Assembly (NCBI RefSeq): GCF_005222695.1
Contig: NZ_STGG01000011.1
Location: forward strand, 282,277 to 346,276
Length of the DNA stretch: 64,000 nt
Origin: Massilia sp. HP4
GTDB lineage: Bacteria; Pseudomonadota; Gammaproteobacteria; Burkholderiales; Burkholderiaceae_D
Direction of reading: 5' to 3'
How positions within the stretch are numbered: the first letter of the stretch is position 1; each line of letters opens with the position of its first letter. Below are positions 1-9,562 of the stretch, piece by piece. The position numbers and the translations under genes are program-made. The notes under the pieces were generated by a model that searched no databases, was not told the origin of the DNA, and saw only the letters and a list, made by a program, of their open reading frames with translations.

Positions 1-398
<398 letters not shown>

Positions 399-403
399 GG
401 ATG

Positions 404-2062
404 TCAGCCGCTGCAGGCGGCCAGGGTCGAGCGCAGGATGTCCAGCGGCGCGGTCGTGATCGACGGGCTGCCGAGGGGCTTGAGCAGGATGAAGCGGATT
501 TCGCCGCCCTCGTTCTTCTTGTCGACTTCCATCAGCTCGATCCAGCGTGCCTCGCCCAGGTCGGGCGCCACGGCCGGCAGGCCGGCGGCGCGCACCAGGG
601 CGCGCACGCGCTCCACGGCCGCGGGTTCGATCAGGCCCAGGCGCGCCGACATATCGGCCGCCATCACCATGCCGCAGCCGACCGCCTCGCCGTGCAGCCA
701 TTCGCCATAGCCCAGGCCATTCTCGATCGCGTGGCCGAAGGTGTGGCCGAAGTTCAGCACCGCGCGCAGGCCGCCTTCGCGTTCGTCCTTGCGCACCACG
801 TCGGACTTGATCTCGCACGAGCGCGCGATCGCATGGGCGAGCGCTTGCGGCTCGCGCGCAAGCAGGGCGCCGACATTGGCTTCGATCCAGTCGAAGAAGG
901 CGGCGTCGAGGATGGCGCCATGCTTGATCACCTCGGCCAGGCCGGCCGACAGCTCGCGCGCCGGCAGGGTGTCGAGCGTGGCGGTGTCGGCGATGACGGC
1001 GCGCGGCTGATAGAAGGCGCCGATCATGTTCTTGCCCAGCGGGTGGTTGATGCCGGTCTTGCCGCCCACCGAGGAATCGACCTGCGCCAGGAGCGTCGTC
1101 GGGATCTGCACGAAGGGCACGCCGCGCATATAGCTAGAGGCGGCAAAGCCGGTCAGGTCGCCGATCACGCCGCCGCCCAGCGCCACCAGCGTGGTCTTGC
1201 GGTCACATTTATGTTGCAGCAGCGCGTCGTACACCAGGTTCAGCGACTGCCAGTTCTTGTGCTCTTCGCCGTCGGGCAGCACGATCTGTACCACGTCGCG
1301 GCCCGCCGCGCGCAGGTGGCCGGCCACCTTGTCCAGGTAGAGCGGCGCCACCGTGGTGTTGGTGACGATGGCGACCTTGCCGCTGCCGATGTGGCGCGCC
1401 AGCAGCGCGGCGTCGTCCAGCAAGCCGGGGCCGATCGCGATCGGGTAGCTGCGGTCGCCGAGGTCGACGTTGATGGTGATGCAGTCCTGTTCGTTCATCG
1501 ATGTCCTTGCATGCCGGCGCGCGCGTGCATTCTCTTGCGCCGCCAGCTGGTCCAATATGGTTTGTACCATCGATTGTACGTTAGGACGGCCGGTGTCGAT
1601 GACGAGGTCCGCAATCTCGCGGTACAGCGGATCGCGCTCGGCCCACAGCGTCTCGAGCTTCGCGCGCGGGTCGGCCGTCTGCAGCAGCGGGCGGTTCTTG
1701 TCGTGGGCGGTGCGCTGCAGGATGCTGCCGATCGAGGCGCGCAGGTAGATCACGGTGCCGCGCTCGGCCAGCAGGGCGCGGCTGTGCGGGTTCAATACGG
1801 CGCCGCCGCCGGTGGCCAGCACCAGGCCCTGCTGCCCGGTCAGGTCGCGGATCACGTCCGCTTCGCGGCGCCTGAAGCAAGCCTCGCCCTCGATCTCGAA
1901 AATCCAGGGAATGGTGGCGCCGGTGCGCGTCTCGATCTCGTGGTCGGAATCGACGAAGCGGCGATTGAGCTTGCGTGCAAGCAATCGACCGATCGTGGTC
2001 TTCCCTGCCCCCATCAGGCCAACAAGGAAGATATTGTCGTTCTTGGGATGTGGCACTACCAA
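404..2062 (-). CDS. aroKB: bifunctional shikimate kinase / 3-dehydroquinate synthase (AroK-AroB fusion frame)
   Basis: A single 552-residue frame with no stop between two shikimate-pathway enzymes. Residues 1-188 are shikimate kinase (Walker [10 protein letters not shown] near residue 15, DSDHEIE, GGGAVL). Residues 189-552 are 3-dehydroquinate synthase ([36 protein letters not shown]). AroB closes DAHP to dehydroquinate; AroK phosphorylates shikimate. An AAGGA sequence lies 5 nt before an internal ATG at 1498, the normal AroB start, so AroB (364 aa) could also be made alone. The most upstream start is TTG at 2062; GTG at 2056 is an alternative with better SD-like spacing. In most relatives aroK and aroB are adjacent but separate, so this is either a true fusion or an in-frame lost stop. 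Confidence 0.9.
   Translation of the reverse strand: MVVPHPKNDNIFLVGLMGAGKTTIGRLLARKLNRRFVDSDHEIETRTGATIPWIFEIEGEACFRRREADVIRDLTGQQGLVLATGGGAVLNPHSRALLAERGTVIYLRASIGSILQRTAHDKNRPLLQTADPRAKLETLWAERDPLYREIADLVIDTGRPNVQSMVQTILDQLAAQENARARRHARTSMNEQDCITINVDLGDRSYPIAIGPGLLDDAALLARHIGSGKVAIVTNTTVAPLYLDKVAGHLRAAGRDVVQIVLPDGEEHKNWQSLNLVYDALLQHKCDRKTTLVALGGGVIGDLTGFAASSYMRGVPFVQIPTTLLAQVDSSVGGKTGINHPLGKNMIGAFYQPRAVIADTATLDTLPARELSAGLAEVIKHGAILDAAFFDWIEANVGALLAREPQALAHAIARSCEIKSDVVRKDEREGGLRAVLNFGHTFGHAIENGLGYGEWLHGEAVGCGMVMAADMSARLGLIEPAAVERVRALVRAAGLPAVAPDLGEARWIELMEVDKKNEGGEIRFILLKPLGSPSITTAPLDILRSTLAACSG
1504..1508 (-). promoter_or_regulatory. internal Shine-Dalgarno for aroB
   Basis: AAGGA on the minus strand, 5 nt upstream of the ATG at 1498-1496 inside the aroKB frame. 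It would allow AroB to be initiated independently of AroK. Confidence 0.55.
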
Positions 2063-2070
2063 ACCCGCTC

Positions 2071-2100
2071 AAATGAAAAGACGGCCAGTATAGACTGGCC
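2071..2100 (-). terminator. probable Rho-independent terminator of the Ig-repeat lipoprotein gene
   Basis: Perfect 7-bp stem (GGCCAGT/ACTGGCC, loop CTAT on the minus strand) at 2083-2100, followed on the minus strand by GTCTTTTCATTT. It lies between the lipoprotein stop (2120) and the aroK start, so it would separate the pil/lipoprotein transcript from aroKB-dgt. Confidence 0.6.
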
Positions 2101-2119
2101 GCCTGTCAATCCGCGAATT

Positions 2120-4006
2120 TTATGGACAAGTGAAGTTCAGCGAGAACGGCAGCGAACTGACGTCGCCGCGCGGCGTCGTGACGCTCACATTGAAGGTCGC
2201 GCGGGCGCCCGCGGTGCAGGGCTTGGCCCCGGTGGCGCTCAGGGTGATCCGGTGCGACGAGCCCTGCGGGCCGGTGCCCGCGCCGGCGAAGATGCTCGGT
2301 ACCCGGGCCGGGCTGATGTCGACCAGGGTCGCGTTGACCAGGCCGGTGACCGCCACGGTCGAATCGGACGGCAGCGGGTTGCCGTTCAGGTCGGTCAGCT
2401 GGACCACGAACACTTTCGGGTCGTTGGCGCTGGCGCTGCCCAGGTTGCCGTTCGATGGTGTTGGGGAATTGTCGACGTAGGCACGGGCCAGGCTTTCGTC
2501 GCTGAACGTGATCGTGGTCTTGACGAACTGGGTATTGCTGCCGTCGGTCGTGCTGGCGCAGATCGTCGCCACGCCCGGACGGGTACTGTCCGGGGTCGCG
2601 TTCGGGCCGGTATTGCATGGCGTGGCCGGGGTGTTTGGCAGCGCGACGCGCGGCTCTTGCGTGCGGAACGGGACCGAGCAGCCGCCGTTGACGGTAACGC
2701 AGCCACCCGAGCTCGAGGTACCGATGGCGCCGATATTGGTCTGGAACACGATCGGCGTGCCATCCGCCACCGGATTGCCGAACTGGTCGGCCAGCAGCAC
2801 ATTGACGGTGGCGGCCGGGGTCGTGGTGCCGCTGTCGAACGACCAGCCGTCCACGTTGCCGCTGGTGGTCGAGATCGAGAACGCGCGCTGGGTCGGCAGG
2901 CCGGTGGTCACGACGATCGAATCCGAGGTGGTCGAGATGACGGGCGTGGTCCCCGGCAGCACGGCGTGCACGCGGAACGAGGTCGGCACGGTGCCCGAGT
3001 TGACGGTGGTGATCACCTCGCCGTTCTGGTCGGTGCGGTCGGTCCTCTTGTTCAGGGTGACCAGGTTCTCGGGTTCGGCGATGAAGTCGACCTGCTTGTT
3101 GGCCAGCGGACGATTGAACAGGTCGAACACGCGGAAGCGCAGGGTCGCGGTCTCGGTGCGGTTGATGCCGCCCTGGCCGCGGATCACGATCGACTTGTCG
3201 GTCGGCAGCGCTTCGACGAACTGCACCGACGAGGCGCTCGGCTGGGCGACCGTGAGCGCCCCCGAGGCCGGGGTTGCGACGCCGTCGGCGGTGACGGTGA
3301 TGACGTCGGTGTTGCCGCAACCCTGGTCGCGATAGACCGTCTCGGCGGTGCCGTTATTGGTGGCGACGACGGCCGCCAGCGTGGCCTTGCCGGCGCTGGC
3401 GCAGGCCGAGCTGAAATTGACGTTGGCCTGGCCGGCGTACTTGGCGCCGTTGGCGAGCAGGTCGACCGAGATCCGGCTCGAATCGTAGGCATTGATGCTG
3501 GCCGGCTCCAGGCGCAGCGCGCTGAAGGTCAGCGCGGTCGCGTTGACCGAGTAGTTAGCGGCATTGGTGACGGCGGTGCCGGCCACGGTGGCGCTGGCCG
3601 TGACGCTGCCCGCGCCGCCGGCCGCCAGGCTGGCCACGCGCATGGTGATGCTGGCGGTGCCTGTGGCATCGGTCAGGGCGGTGCCGGCGCCGGGCGCGAA
3701 CAGGGCCAGCGTGTCGTCGGTGGTGAAGGTGACCAGCGCATTCGGCACCGGCTGCTTGTTCGCGTCGAGCACCAGGGCGCGCACCGTCAGCGGGGTGGCG
3801 CCAGAGAGCGAGCTGCTGGCGCCGCCGCTGGCATTGACCAGGCTGACGCCGACGGTCGGCGCGGCCGGCGCGACCGGCGTGCCGCCATTGCCATTGCCGC
3901 CGCTGCCGCCCGGGGTGCCGGGACTGCCGCCGCCGCCGCCGCAGGCCGAGAGGGTCGCGGCCAGGATCAGCGCCAGGCTGCCGTACTTGATGTGCTGGTT
4001 GTTCAT
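2120..4006 (-). CDS. Ig-like (Big_1/invasin-type) repeat lipoprotein
   Basis: 628-residue secreted lipoprotein. A type II signal peptide ends at the lipobox TLSAC (lipid-modified Cys22), followed by a Gly/Pro/Ala linker to about residue 50. The rest is four or five tandem Thr/Val/Asp-rich beta-sandwich repeats of 90-110 residues with the pattern of bacterial Ig-like domains (for example PVPNALVTFTTDD...ATGTASITMRV and PLANKQVDFIAEPENLVTL). Such proteins act as outer-membrane-anchored adhesins or structural stalks; the ligand is unknown. It starts 39 nt after the pilQ stop and shows no Shine-Dalgarno: ATG follows directly on a tandem GATAACAACAA repeat. A pilus-linked surface role is inferred only from position. 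Confidence 0.8.
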   Translation of the reverse strand: MNNQHIKYGSLALILAATLSACGGGGGSPGTPGGSGGNGNGGTPVAPAAPTVGVSLVNASGGASSSLSGATPLTVRALVLDANKQPVPNALVTFTTDDTLALFAPGAGTALTDATGTASITMRVASLAAGGAGSVTASATVAGTAVTNAANYSVNATALTFSALRLEPASINAYDSSRISVDLLANGAKYAGQANVNFSSACASAGKATLAAVVATNNGTAETVYRDQGCGNTDVITVTADGVATPASGALTVAQPSASSVQFVEALPTDKSIVIRGQGGINRTETATLRFRVFDLFNRPLANKQVDFIAEPENLVTLNKRTDRTDQNGEVITTVNSGTVPTSFRVHAVLPGTTPVISTTSDSIVVTTGLPTQRAFSISTTSGNVDGWSFDSGTTTPAATVNVLLADQFGNPVADGTPIVFQTNIGAIGTSSSGGCVTVNGGCSVPFRTQEPRVALPNTPATPCNTGPNATPDSTRPGVATICASTTDGSNTQFVKTTITFSDESLARAYVDNSPTPSNGNLGSASANDPKVFVVQLTDLNGNPLPSDSTVAVTGLVNATLVDISPARVPSIFAGAGTGPQGSSHRITLSATGAKPCTAGARATFNVSVTTPRGDVSSLPFSLNFTCP

Positions 4007-4030
4007 TTGTTGTTATCGCTTGTTGTTATC
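4007..4030. repeat. 11-bp direct repeat in the pilQ-lipoprotein gap
   Basis: TTGTTGTTATC occurs twice with a 2-nt spacer (4007-4017 and 4020-4030). On the coding strand this is GATAACAACAA twice, ending immediately before the lipoprotein ATG, where a ribosome binding site would be expected. Confidence 0.8.
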
Positions 4031-4045
4031 AGGGTTGTTGACTGG

Positions 4046-6253
4046 TCAGCGGGCGCCCGCCACGTTCTCGTTCACGATCTTGGGCGTGATGAAGACCAGC
4101 AGTTCGGTCTTGCTGCTCTCGCGGCCGCTGGTCTTGAACAGGTAGCCCAGCAGCGGGACGTCGCCCAGCAGCGGCACCTTGGTCACGTTGTTGCGCTCGG
4201 TCTGCTGGTAGATCCCGCCCAGCACCACCGTGCCGCCGTTTTCGACCATCACCTTGGTCTTGACGTGCTGGGTGTTGATCGCAAAGCCGGCGCGGGTTTC
4301 CTCGCCCTTCGAATCCTTGTTGACGTCCACTTCGAGCACCACATTGCCGTCCGGGGTGATCTGCGGCGTCACTTCCAGGCGCAGGTTGGCCTTCTTGAAA
4401 GAGATCGAGGTGGCGCCGCTGCTGGTCGCCTGTTCGTAGGGCAGTTCGACGCCCTGCTCGATCACGGCGACCTGCTTGTCCTCGGTGACCACGCGCGGGC
4501 TCGAGATGATCTTGCCCTTGCCGTCGGCTTCCAGCGCCGACAGTTCCAGGTTCAGGAAGCGGTTCGCGGCCGACGAGAACAGCGAGAACGCCAGCGACGA
4601 TGCGGGGATGCCGCCGATGCCGGCCGCCGGCAGGTTGACCATGGTGGTGTTGGTATAGGCGTCGCCGTTGTCCGGGGTCTGGCCGGTGACCTGGCCGACG
4701 CCGGTCAGGTTGCCGCCGATCGCGACGCGCTCGTTGCCCTTGACCTGCCAGCCCGCGTCGCCGCCACGCAAGTTGCGCAGGTCGGCAAAGCCCAGCTTGG
4801 CGCCGAGGTTGCGCGAGAAGCCGTCGTTGGCCTCGACCAGGCGCGCCTCGATCAGCACCTGCTTCGAGGCGATGTCGGTCTTCTGGATCAGTTTGCGGAT
4901 GTCCTCGATCTTGGACGCGATATCGGTCACGAACAGCTGGTTGGTGCGCGGATCGATGATCGCGCTGCCGCGTCGCGACAGCACGCGGTTGCGGCCACCC
5001 GCGTCGCTGCCCGCGGTGGCGCCGCCGGCGTCCAGGCCGAAGACATTGCGGAACGATTCCGCCTTCTGGTAATTGAGCTGGAAGATCTCGGAGCGCAGCG
5101 GCTCCAGTTCGGCGATCTGGGCGCGCTGCTCGAGTTCGAGCTTTTCCTTGGTCAGCAGTTCTTCTTTCGGCGCGATCCAGACCACGGTGCCGTTCTTGCG
5201 CTGGTCCAGGCCCTTGGCGGTCAGGATCACGTCCAGCGCCTGGTCCCATGGCACGTCCTTCAGGCGCAGGGTCAGCGAGCCGGTGACGGAATCGCTGGCG
5301 ATGATGTTCAGGCCCGAGATGTCGGCCACCGCCTGCAGCGCGGCGCGCACCTCGACGTCCTGGAATTCGAACGACAGCTTCTCGCCACGGTAGCCCTGCG
5401 GGTTGTCGCGCGAGCCGGTGCTGTTGCGGTTCGGGTCCGCTTCGACCTTGCGCACCTCGACCACCAGCTGGGTATCGCTCTGGAAGACGGATTGCTCCCA
5501 GTCGCCTTGCGCGTCGACCGTCATGCGCACATTGTCGCCCTGGGCCTGGGTCGAGACGCGCGTGACGGGCGTGCCGAAATCGGTCACGTCCAGGCGCCGC
5601 CGCAGCGACTCCGGCAGGCGTGCATTCTGGAAGTCGACGATCACGCCGCTCGCGGTCTGGCGCACGTCGATCGCCACCTGGTTGGCGGGCAGGTCGACCA
5701 TCACGCGGCCGGCGCCATTGGCGCCGCGGCGAAAGTCCAGGTCGCGCAGCTGCGGACGGGCGGCGCTGGCCACCGGCGCCGGTGCTGGCGCAGTGACGGC
5801 CGGCAGGCCGCTGGCGTCGAGCGCGCGCGCCACGCCGCCCGAGCCTTCCACGGTCACGATCACCGACTTGCCGTCGATCGCGGTGGCATAGTTGAGGGCG
5901 CGCGCCAGGTTCAGCACCAGGCGGGTACGCTCGCCGGCCTGCACCACGTTCAGGCTGCGCACGTCGCCCAGGTTCATCTCGTGCACCGCCTTGCCGGTGG
6001 CATTCGCGGTGGCGCCGAAGTCGAGGGCGATGCGGGACGGATTGGTGATCGCGAAGCCGATCGGCGCGCGCAGAGGCGCCTCGCGCATGGCCACGTTGAT
6101 GACCACGTTGCTGCCCTGCTGGTTGGCCGTGATCGACTCGATCGCGTTGCCCTGGGCCAGGGCGGCGCCGGCGCACATCATGATCATGAGTGCGGCCGCG
6201 GCGCGCGCCAGCCATGCCGGCGGGGCGAAGCGAATCTTGGCGTGTTGGGTCAT
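4046..6253 (-). CDS. pilQ: type IV pilus secretin PilQ
   Basis: 735 residues; forms the outer-membrane channel through which the pilus fibre passes. A signal peptide ends near residue 34 (GAALAQ). Two AMIN-like peptidoglycan-binding regions lie roughly at 40-135 and 165-275, the STN/N0 domain near 315-380, a secretin N1-type domain near 395-480, and the C-terminal secretin barrel from about 490, ending in the signature GGIYQQTERNNVTKVPLLGD and VPLLGYLFKTSGRESSKTEL. Length and order are typical for betaproteobacteria. It is the last gene of pilMNOPQ, 12 nt after pilP. Confidence 0.97.
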   Translation of the reverse strand: MTQHAKIRFAPPAWLARAAAALMIMMCAGAALAQGNAIESITANQQGSNVVINVAMREAPLRAPIGFAITNPSRIALDFGATANATGKAVHEMNLGDVRSLNVVQAGERTRLVLNLARALNYATAIDGKSVIVTVEGSGGVARALDASGLPAVTAPAPAPVASAARPQLRDLDFRRGANGAGRVMVDLPANQVAIDVRQTASGVIVDFQNARLPESLRRRLDVTDFGTPVTRVSTQAQGDNVRMTVDAQGDWEQSVFQSDTQLVVEVRKVEADPNRNSTGSRDNPQGYRGEKLSFEFQDVEVRAALQAVADISGLNIIASDSVTGSLTLRLKDVPWDQALDVILTAKGLDQRKNGTVVWIAPKEELLTKEKLELEQRAQIAELEPLRSEIFQLNYQKAESFRNVFGLDAGGATAGSDAGGRNRVLSRRGSAIIDPRTNQLFVTDIASKIEDIRKLIQKTDIASKQVLIEARLVEANDGFSRNLGAKLGFADLRNLRGGDAGWQVKGNERVAIGGNLTGVGQVTGQTPDNGDAYTNTTMVNLPAAGIGGIPASSLAFSLFSSAANRFLNLELSALEADGKGKIISSPRVVTEDKQVAVIEQGVELPYEQATSSGATSISFKKANLRLEVTPQITPDGNVVLEVDVNKDSKGEETRAGFAINTQHVKTKVMVENGGTVVLGGIYQQTERNNVTKVPLLGDVPLLGYLFKTSGRESSKTELLVFITPKIVNENVAGAR

Positions 6254-6265
6254 TTACTGCTCTCC

Positions 6266-6802
6266 TTATTTGGCTGCAGCGCGTTGCTGCAGCTCGATGT
6301 GGGCCATGCGCTCCACCCAGTCACCGGTAGCGTCCTGCACCGATTCCCTGATCTCGACGGCGCCTTCGCTCACTCGCGTGATGCGCCCGTAGTTCTGTCC
6401 TATCCTCTGCCCGCTGCGCACCCGGTGCAGGGTGCGCTCGACCTGCAGCAGCGCATACTTGACGCCGCCCTTCTCGATCGTGCCGACCATCCGCATCGTG
6501 TCGAGCGGGAAGTTCTCCAGCAATTCCTTGGGCCGCTCCAGGTCGGGCTGGTTGGCATTGCTGGCCTGGGCCATGCGCGCCATCTCGCCCAGCAGCTTGG
6601 CCTGGTCGAAGGGATCCTGGGCCTCGCGCGCAGCGTAGCCATACGGCTCGAAGGTCTTCGGCTCGGGCAGCGGCTTGACCTTTGGCGCGGTCTGCTTTTC
6701 GACCTGCTTCATCCAGGCCCGGGTCTCGCCTACGCCGCCGTCGCCGCAGCCGGCCAGCAGGCCGCTTGCCAGCGCCAGCACAGTCAATCGCGTGCGCATC
6801 AT
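6266..6802 (-). CDS. pilP: type IV pilus assembly lipoprotein PilP
   Basis: 178-residue inner-membrane lipoprotein that links the PilN/PilO platform to PilQ. Lipobox LLAGC with Cys19 after a short signal peptide, a flexible region, then the compact PilP fold (MVGTIEKGGVKYALLQVE, RSGQRIGQNYGRI). The ATG overlaps the pilO stop (ATGA at 6802-6799), so translation is probably coupled. A longer open frame extends upstream inside pilO but is out of frame with it and has no PilP sequence. Confidence 0.95.
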   Translation of the reverse strand: MMRTRLTVLALASGLLAGCGDGGVGETRAWMKQVEKQTAPKVKPLPEPKTFEPYGYAAREAQDPFDQAKLLGEMARMAQASNANQPDLERPKELLENFPLDTMRMVGTIEKGGVKYALLQVERTLHRVRSGQRIGQNYGRITRVSEGAVEIRESVQDATGDWVERMAHIELQQRAAAK

Positions 6803-7518
6803 TTCTTGCCTCCGCTCTTGGCCTTGGCTGCGGCCTTCGATCTGGCCGATCCCTTGCCCTTGGCGCCCTTCTTCTTCTCGGCCGCGCGCGCCGCGCGCTG
6901 GGCCGCCAGCTCTTCCTGGTCGAGGTAGCGGAAGGTCTTGGCCACCGCCTGCATGCCCAGGCTGCCGTCCTTGGCGACCTGCAGGGCCAGGTTGTTCAGG
7001 GTGACGATGCGCGGCAGGTTCGCCATGTCGGCGGCGAACGCGCCCATGTCGTGGTAGTGGCCGTTCACCTTGATGTCGATCGGCAGTTCGGCGTAGTAGT
7101 CGCGCACCACTTCCTGGCCCGGCTTGAACAGCTCGAAGCGCAGGCCGCGACCGACGCCGGACTGGTTGATGTCGGACAGCAGCGAATACATCTCTGACTT
7201 GCTCGGCAACTGCTTCTCCAGGCGCACCACGTACTGGTCGACCTGGGCCTTCTGCGCCTTCAGGGCTTCGAGGTTGATCGCCTGCGCCATCTTGGTCTTG
7301 TATTCCTCGCGCAGCTTGACTTCCTCGCGCGCGCCCTTTTCCTGGGCCGCGAACTGGTCGTTCCAGTAGAAGTAGTAGCCCAGGCCGACGGTCGCCAGCA
7401 GCACGCCGGCGGCGCACAGCAGGCGCGGCGCCAGCGGCCACTGGCCGGGCTGGCGGCCCTGCAAATCCTGGAACTGCGCCGCCAGCCGGGCGCCGAGTTC
7501 TTTGATATCGATGTTCAT
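6799..7518 (-). CDS. pilO: type IV pilus inner-membrane protein PilO
   Basis: 239 residues. Short cytoplasmic N-terminus, one membrane helix around residues 27-47, a coiled-coil segment (about 50-95) and a periplasmic ferredoxin-like domain; it dimerises with PilN in the pilus alignment complex. Unusual: the last ~30 residues are a Lys/Ala/Gly-rich tail (AEKKKGAKGKGSARSKAAAK) longer than in typical PilO. The start is the ATG overlapping the pilN stop (ATGA); the frame continues upstream, but that part is the antisense-like second frame of pilN. Confidence 0.95.
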   Translation of the reverse strand: MNIDIKELGARLAAQFQDLQGRQPGQWPLAPRLLCAAGVLLATVGLGYYFYWNDQFAAQEKGAREEVKLREEYKTKMAQAINLEALKAQKAQVDQYVVRLEKQLPSKSEMYSLLSDINQSGVGRGLRFELFKPGQEVVRDYYAELPIDIKVNGHYHDMGAFAADMANLPRIVTLNNLALQVAKDGSLGMQAVAKTFRYLDQEELAAQRAARAAEKKKGAKGKGSARSKAAAKAKSGGKK

Positions 7519-8153
7519 GACTTCTCCGCCGCGCGCTTTGCACCGGCCGTGGCCGGCTTGTCGCCGTCGACAGCCTGCTCGCCCTCGTCGCTCAGGCGCG
7601 CGCGCTTGATCGACACGCCGAGCGTGAATTCGACCACCTGGCGCGCGGTCTTGCCCTGGGTCAGGGTGGCGGCGCGGACCTCGGTCAGGTCGGGGTTTTC
7701 GAGCCACTGCGACTGGCCGGACAGGTTGCGCAGCAGTTCGGCCACCCTTTCCTGCGACTGGGCGTGTCCGCCCAGGATCACGCGCTGGCCGCTTTGCTTG
7801 ACCGATTTCAGGGACACGCCGTCCGGCGTCTGGCGCACCAGCTCGTCGAGCAGGTGCACCGGCTGGTTGCGGTCGCCCTGCAAATCCTCGACCGCCTGCT
7901 GGCGCGCTTGCAGGGCGGCGATTTCTTCCTTCAGGTTGGTGATCGCGCCGATCTTCTGGTCGAGCTCCGCGCTGGCCTTCTTGAGCACCTCGTTGCGCTG
8001 GTTCTGCACCGAGACCTGGCTGGCGTTATACGCGCCGACCAGCAGCACGATGGCGGCGCCGACCACGCCGCCCAGCGCCAGCAGGGCGATGAAGGCGGTC
8101 TGCTTCTGCTTGCGCTTGGCCTCGCGGTGAGGCAGCAGGTTAATCCGGATCAT
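7515..8153 (-). CDS. pilN: type IV pilus assembly protein PilN
   Basis: 212 residues. The N-terminus MIRINLLPHREAKRK is the conserved PilM-binding motif (INLLP), followed by a membrane helix (about 21-43), a coiled coil (about 45-100) and a periplasmic domain. It bridges cytoplasmic PilM to periplasmic PilO/PilP. Start and stop overlap pilM and pilO by 4 and 3-4 nt (ATGA). Confidence 0.96.
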   Translation of the reverse strand: MIRINLLPHREAKRKQKQTAFIALLALGGVVGAAIVLLVGAYNASQVSVQNQRNEVLKKASAELDQKIGAITNLKEEIAALQARQQAVEDLQGDRNQPVHLLDELVRQTPDGVSLKSVKQSGQRVILGGHAQSQERVAELLRNLSGQSQWLENPDLTEVRAATLTQGKTARQVVEFTLGVSIKRARLSDEGEQAVDGDKPATAGAKRAAEKS

Positions 8154-9217
8154 CAGCCGAACCTCCGCAGCGCCAGGCCGCAGGCGACCAGGTAGGCCGG
8201 GCCGTCCTGGCGCAGCTGGTGCTCGCGCACGCCGGCGCCCAGCTGCATGCCCTCGAACGGCGCCGCGAGCAAGGCCGGGATGCGGGTGCGGCCGGCCACG
8301 ATGTCGAGGATCCCCGGCAGCAGCGCGCAGCCGCCGGCCAGGTATAGCTGGTCGATCCGGGTATACGGGGTGGAAGTGTAGAAGAACTGGATGGCGCGCG
8401 TGATTTCCAGCGCCGCGCTCTCGAGGAAGGGCGCGAGGATGTCGGCGCGGTAGTTCTCGGGCAGGTCGCCCGCCTTCTTGCGCGTCTCGGCTTCCTCGAA
8501 CGCCATGCCGTAGGCGCGCACGATGTCCTGGGTCAGCGCATTGCCGCCGAAGGGCTGCTCGCGCTCGTAGACGGCTTCGCCACCCAGCAGCACCGAGACG
8601 TGGGTGGCGTGGGCGCCGATCTGGAACAGGGCCACGATCTGGTCCTGTTTCGGCAGCGCGGCGTGTTCGAGCGCGCCGCGCGCGGCGTACGATTCGATGT
8701 CCATCACGGTGGCCGTCAGGCCGGCCGCTTCGGCGATCGCGACCCGGTCCTCGACTTTTTCGCGGCGCGCGGCGGCCAGCATGACTTCCATGTCGTCGAC
8801 CGAATTGACGGCCGGGCCGATCACGTCGAAGTCGAGGCTGACCTCATCGAGCGCGAACGGGATATACTGGCTGGCCTCGGACTCGACCTGCACTTCGAGC
8901 TGGTCTTCCGACAACCCGGCCGGCAGGATGATCTTCTTGGTGATCACGGCGGCGGGCGGCATGCCGAGCGCCACGTGGCGGGCGCGGGTGCCGCTCTTCT
9001 TCCAGACCCGGCGCACGGCGTCGGCCACCTGGTCCATGTTTTCGATATTGCCGTCCACCACGGCGCCGCGCGGCAGCGCCTCGGTGGCGTAGCGCTCGAG
9101 GCGCACGATACCCTTGCCGGCATCGGCCAGCTCGACCAGGCGAACGCCCGACGTGCTGATATCGAGGCCGACCATCGGCGGACTCGATTGTCCAAACAAG
9201 GAACCCAGATTGATCAC
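8153..9217 (-). CDS. pilM: type IV pilus assembly ATPase-like protein PilM
   Basis: Actin/FtsA-like cytoplasmic protein, 354 residues from the GTG at 9217, preceded by GGGAG. The frame is open further upstream to 9283, but residues before INLGSLFG do not look like PilM. Nucleotide-fold motifs: VGLDISTSGVRLVEL near the N-terminus and YLAGGCALLPGI near 295. It binds the PilN N-terminus and couples cytoplasmic pilus components to the membrane complex. First gene of pilMNOPQ, divergent from mrcA, as is standard in this group. Confidence 0.95.
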   Translation of the reverse strand: MINLGSLFGQSSPPMVGLDISTSGVRLVELADAGKGIVRLERYATEALPRGAVVDGNIENMDQVADAVRRVWKKSGTRARHVALGMPPAAVITKKIILPAGLSEDQLEVQVESEASQYIPFALDEVSLDFDVIGPAVNSVDDMEVMLAAARREKVEDRVAIAEAAGLTATVMDIESYAARGALEHAALPKQDQIVALFQIGAHATHVSVLLGGEAVYEREQPFGGNALTQDIVRAYGMAFEEAETRKKAGDLPENYRADILAPFLESAALEITRAIQFFYTSTPYTRIDQLYLAGGCALLPGILDIVAGRTRIPALLAAPFEGMQLGAGVREHQLRQDGPAYLVACGLALRRFG

Positions 9218-9562
9218 CAATACACTCCCGTGGCTGTCTTTTGGACAGAATGAGCTTGAGAATTCACCATGAACGACTGTCATGGGTTGCTGTTGCCTTA
9301 AATGAAACAGCTATTTACTTCTTATAACTTCCTTTTAAAAATCCGGTACTTACGTGCAGCACCGCCTCGGATCGTAGCAACAAAGGATGACTACGGACAA
9401 GAAATTTCTGCACTGGAACACTCTGGGGCGGGGCGTACGCGCCACACTATGACGATTTCATTGCCAGGCCAATATTGCCCTTGAGTTCCGTTAAGCTCCG
9501 GCCAGTATCGGGCACCAAACCGCTGCCTTATAATGAGGCGGATCAACAAAGCGAAAGTCAGC
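9218..9562. promoter_or_regulatory. divergent pilM / mrcA intergenic region
   Basis: 345 bp without a convincing gene. It must carry the promoters of pilMNOPQ (minus) and mrcA (plus). A perfect TATAAT lies at 9529-9534, 28 nt before the mrcA ATG, with no good -35 partner. A 60-codon open frame at 9302-9484 lacks coding character. No sigma54 GG-N10-GC pair was recognised. Confidence 0.5.

Noticed and set aside
401..6928. 2175-codon open frame on the plus strand
   Set aside because: Antisense to aroKB, the lipoprotein, pilQ and pilP; biased Gln/His/Arg/Ala composition typical of the reverse frame of GC-rich genes.
9302..9484. 60-codon frame between pilM and mrcA
   Set aside because: No SD, no coding character, and it fills the divergent promoter region.
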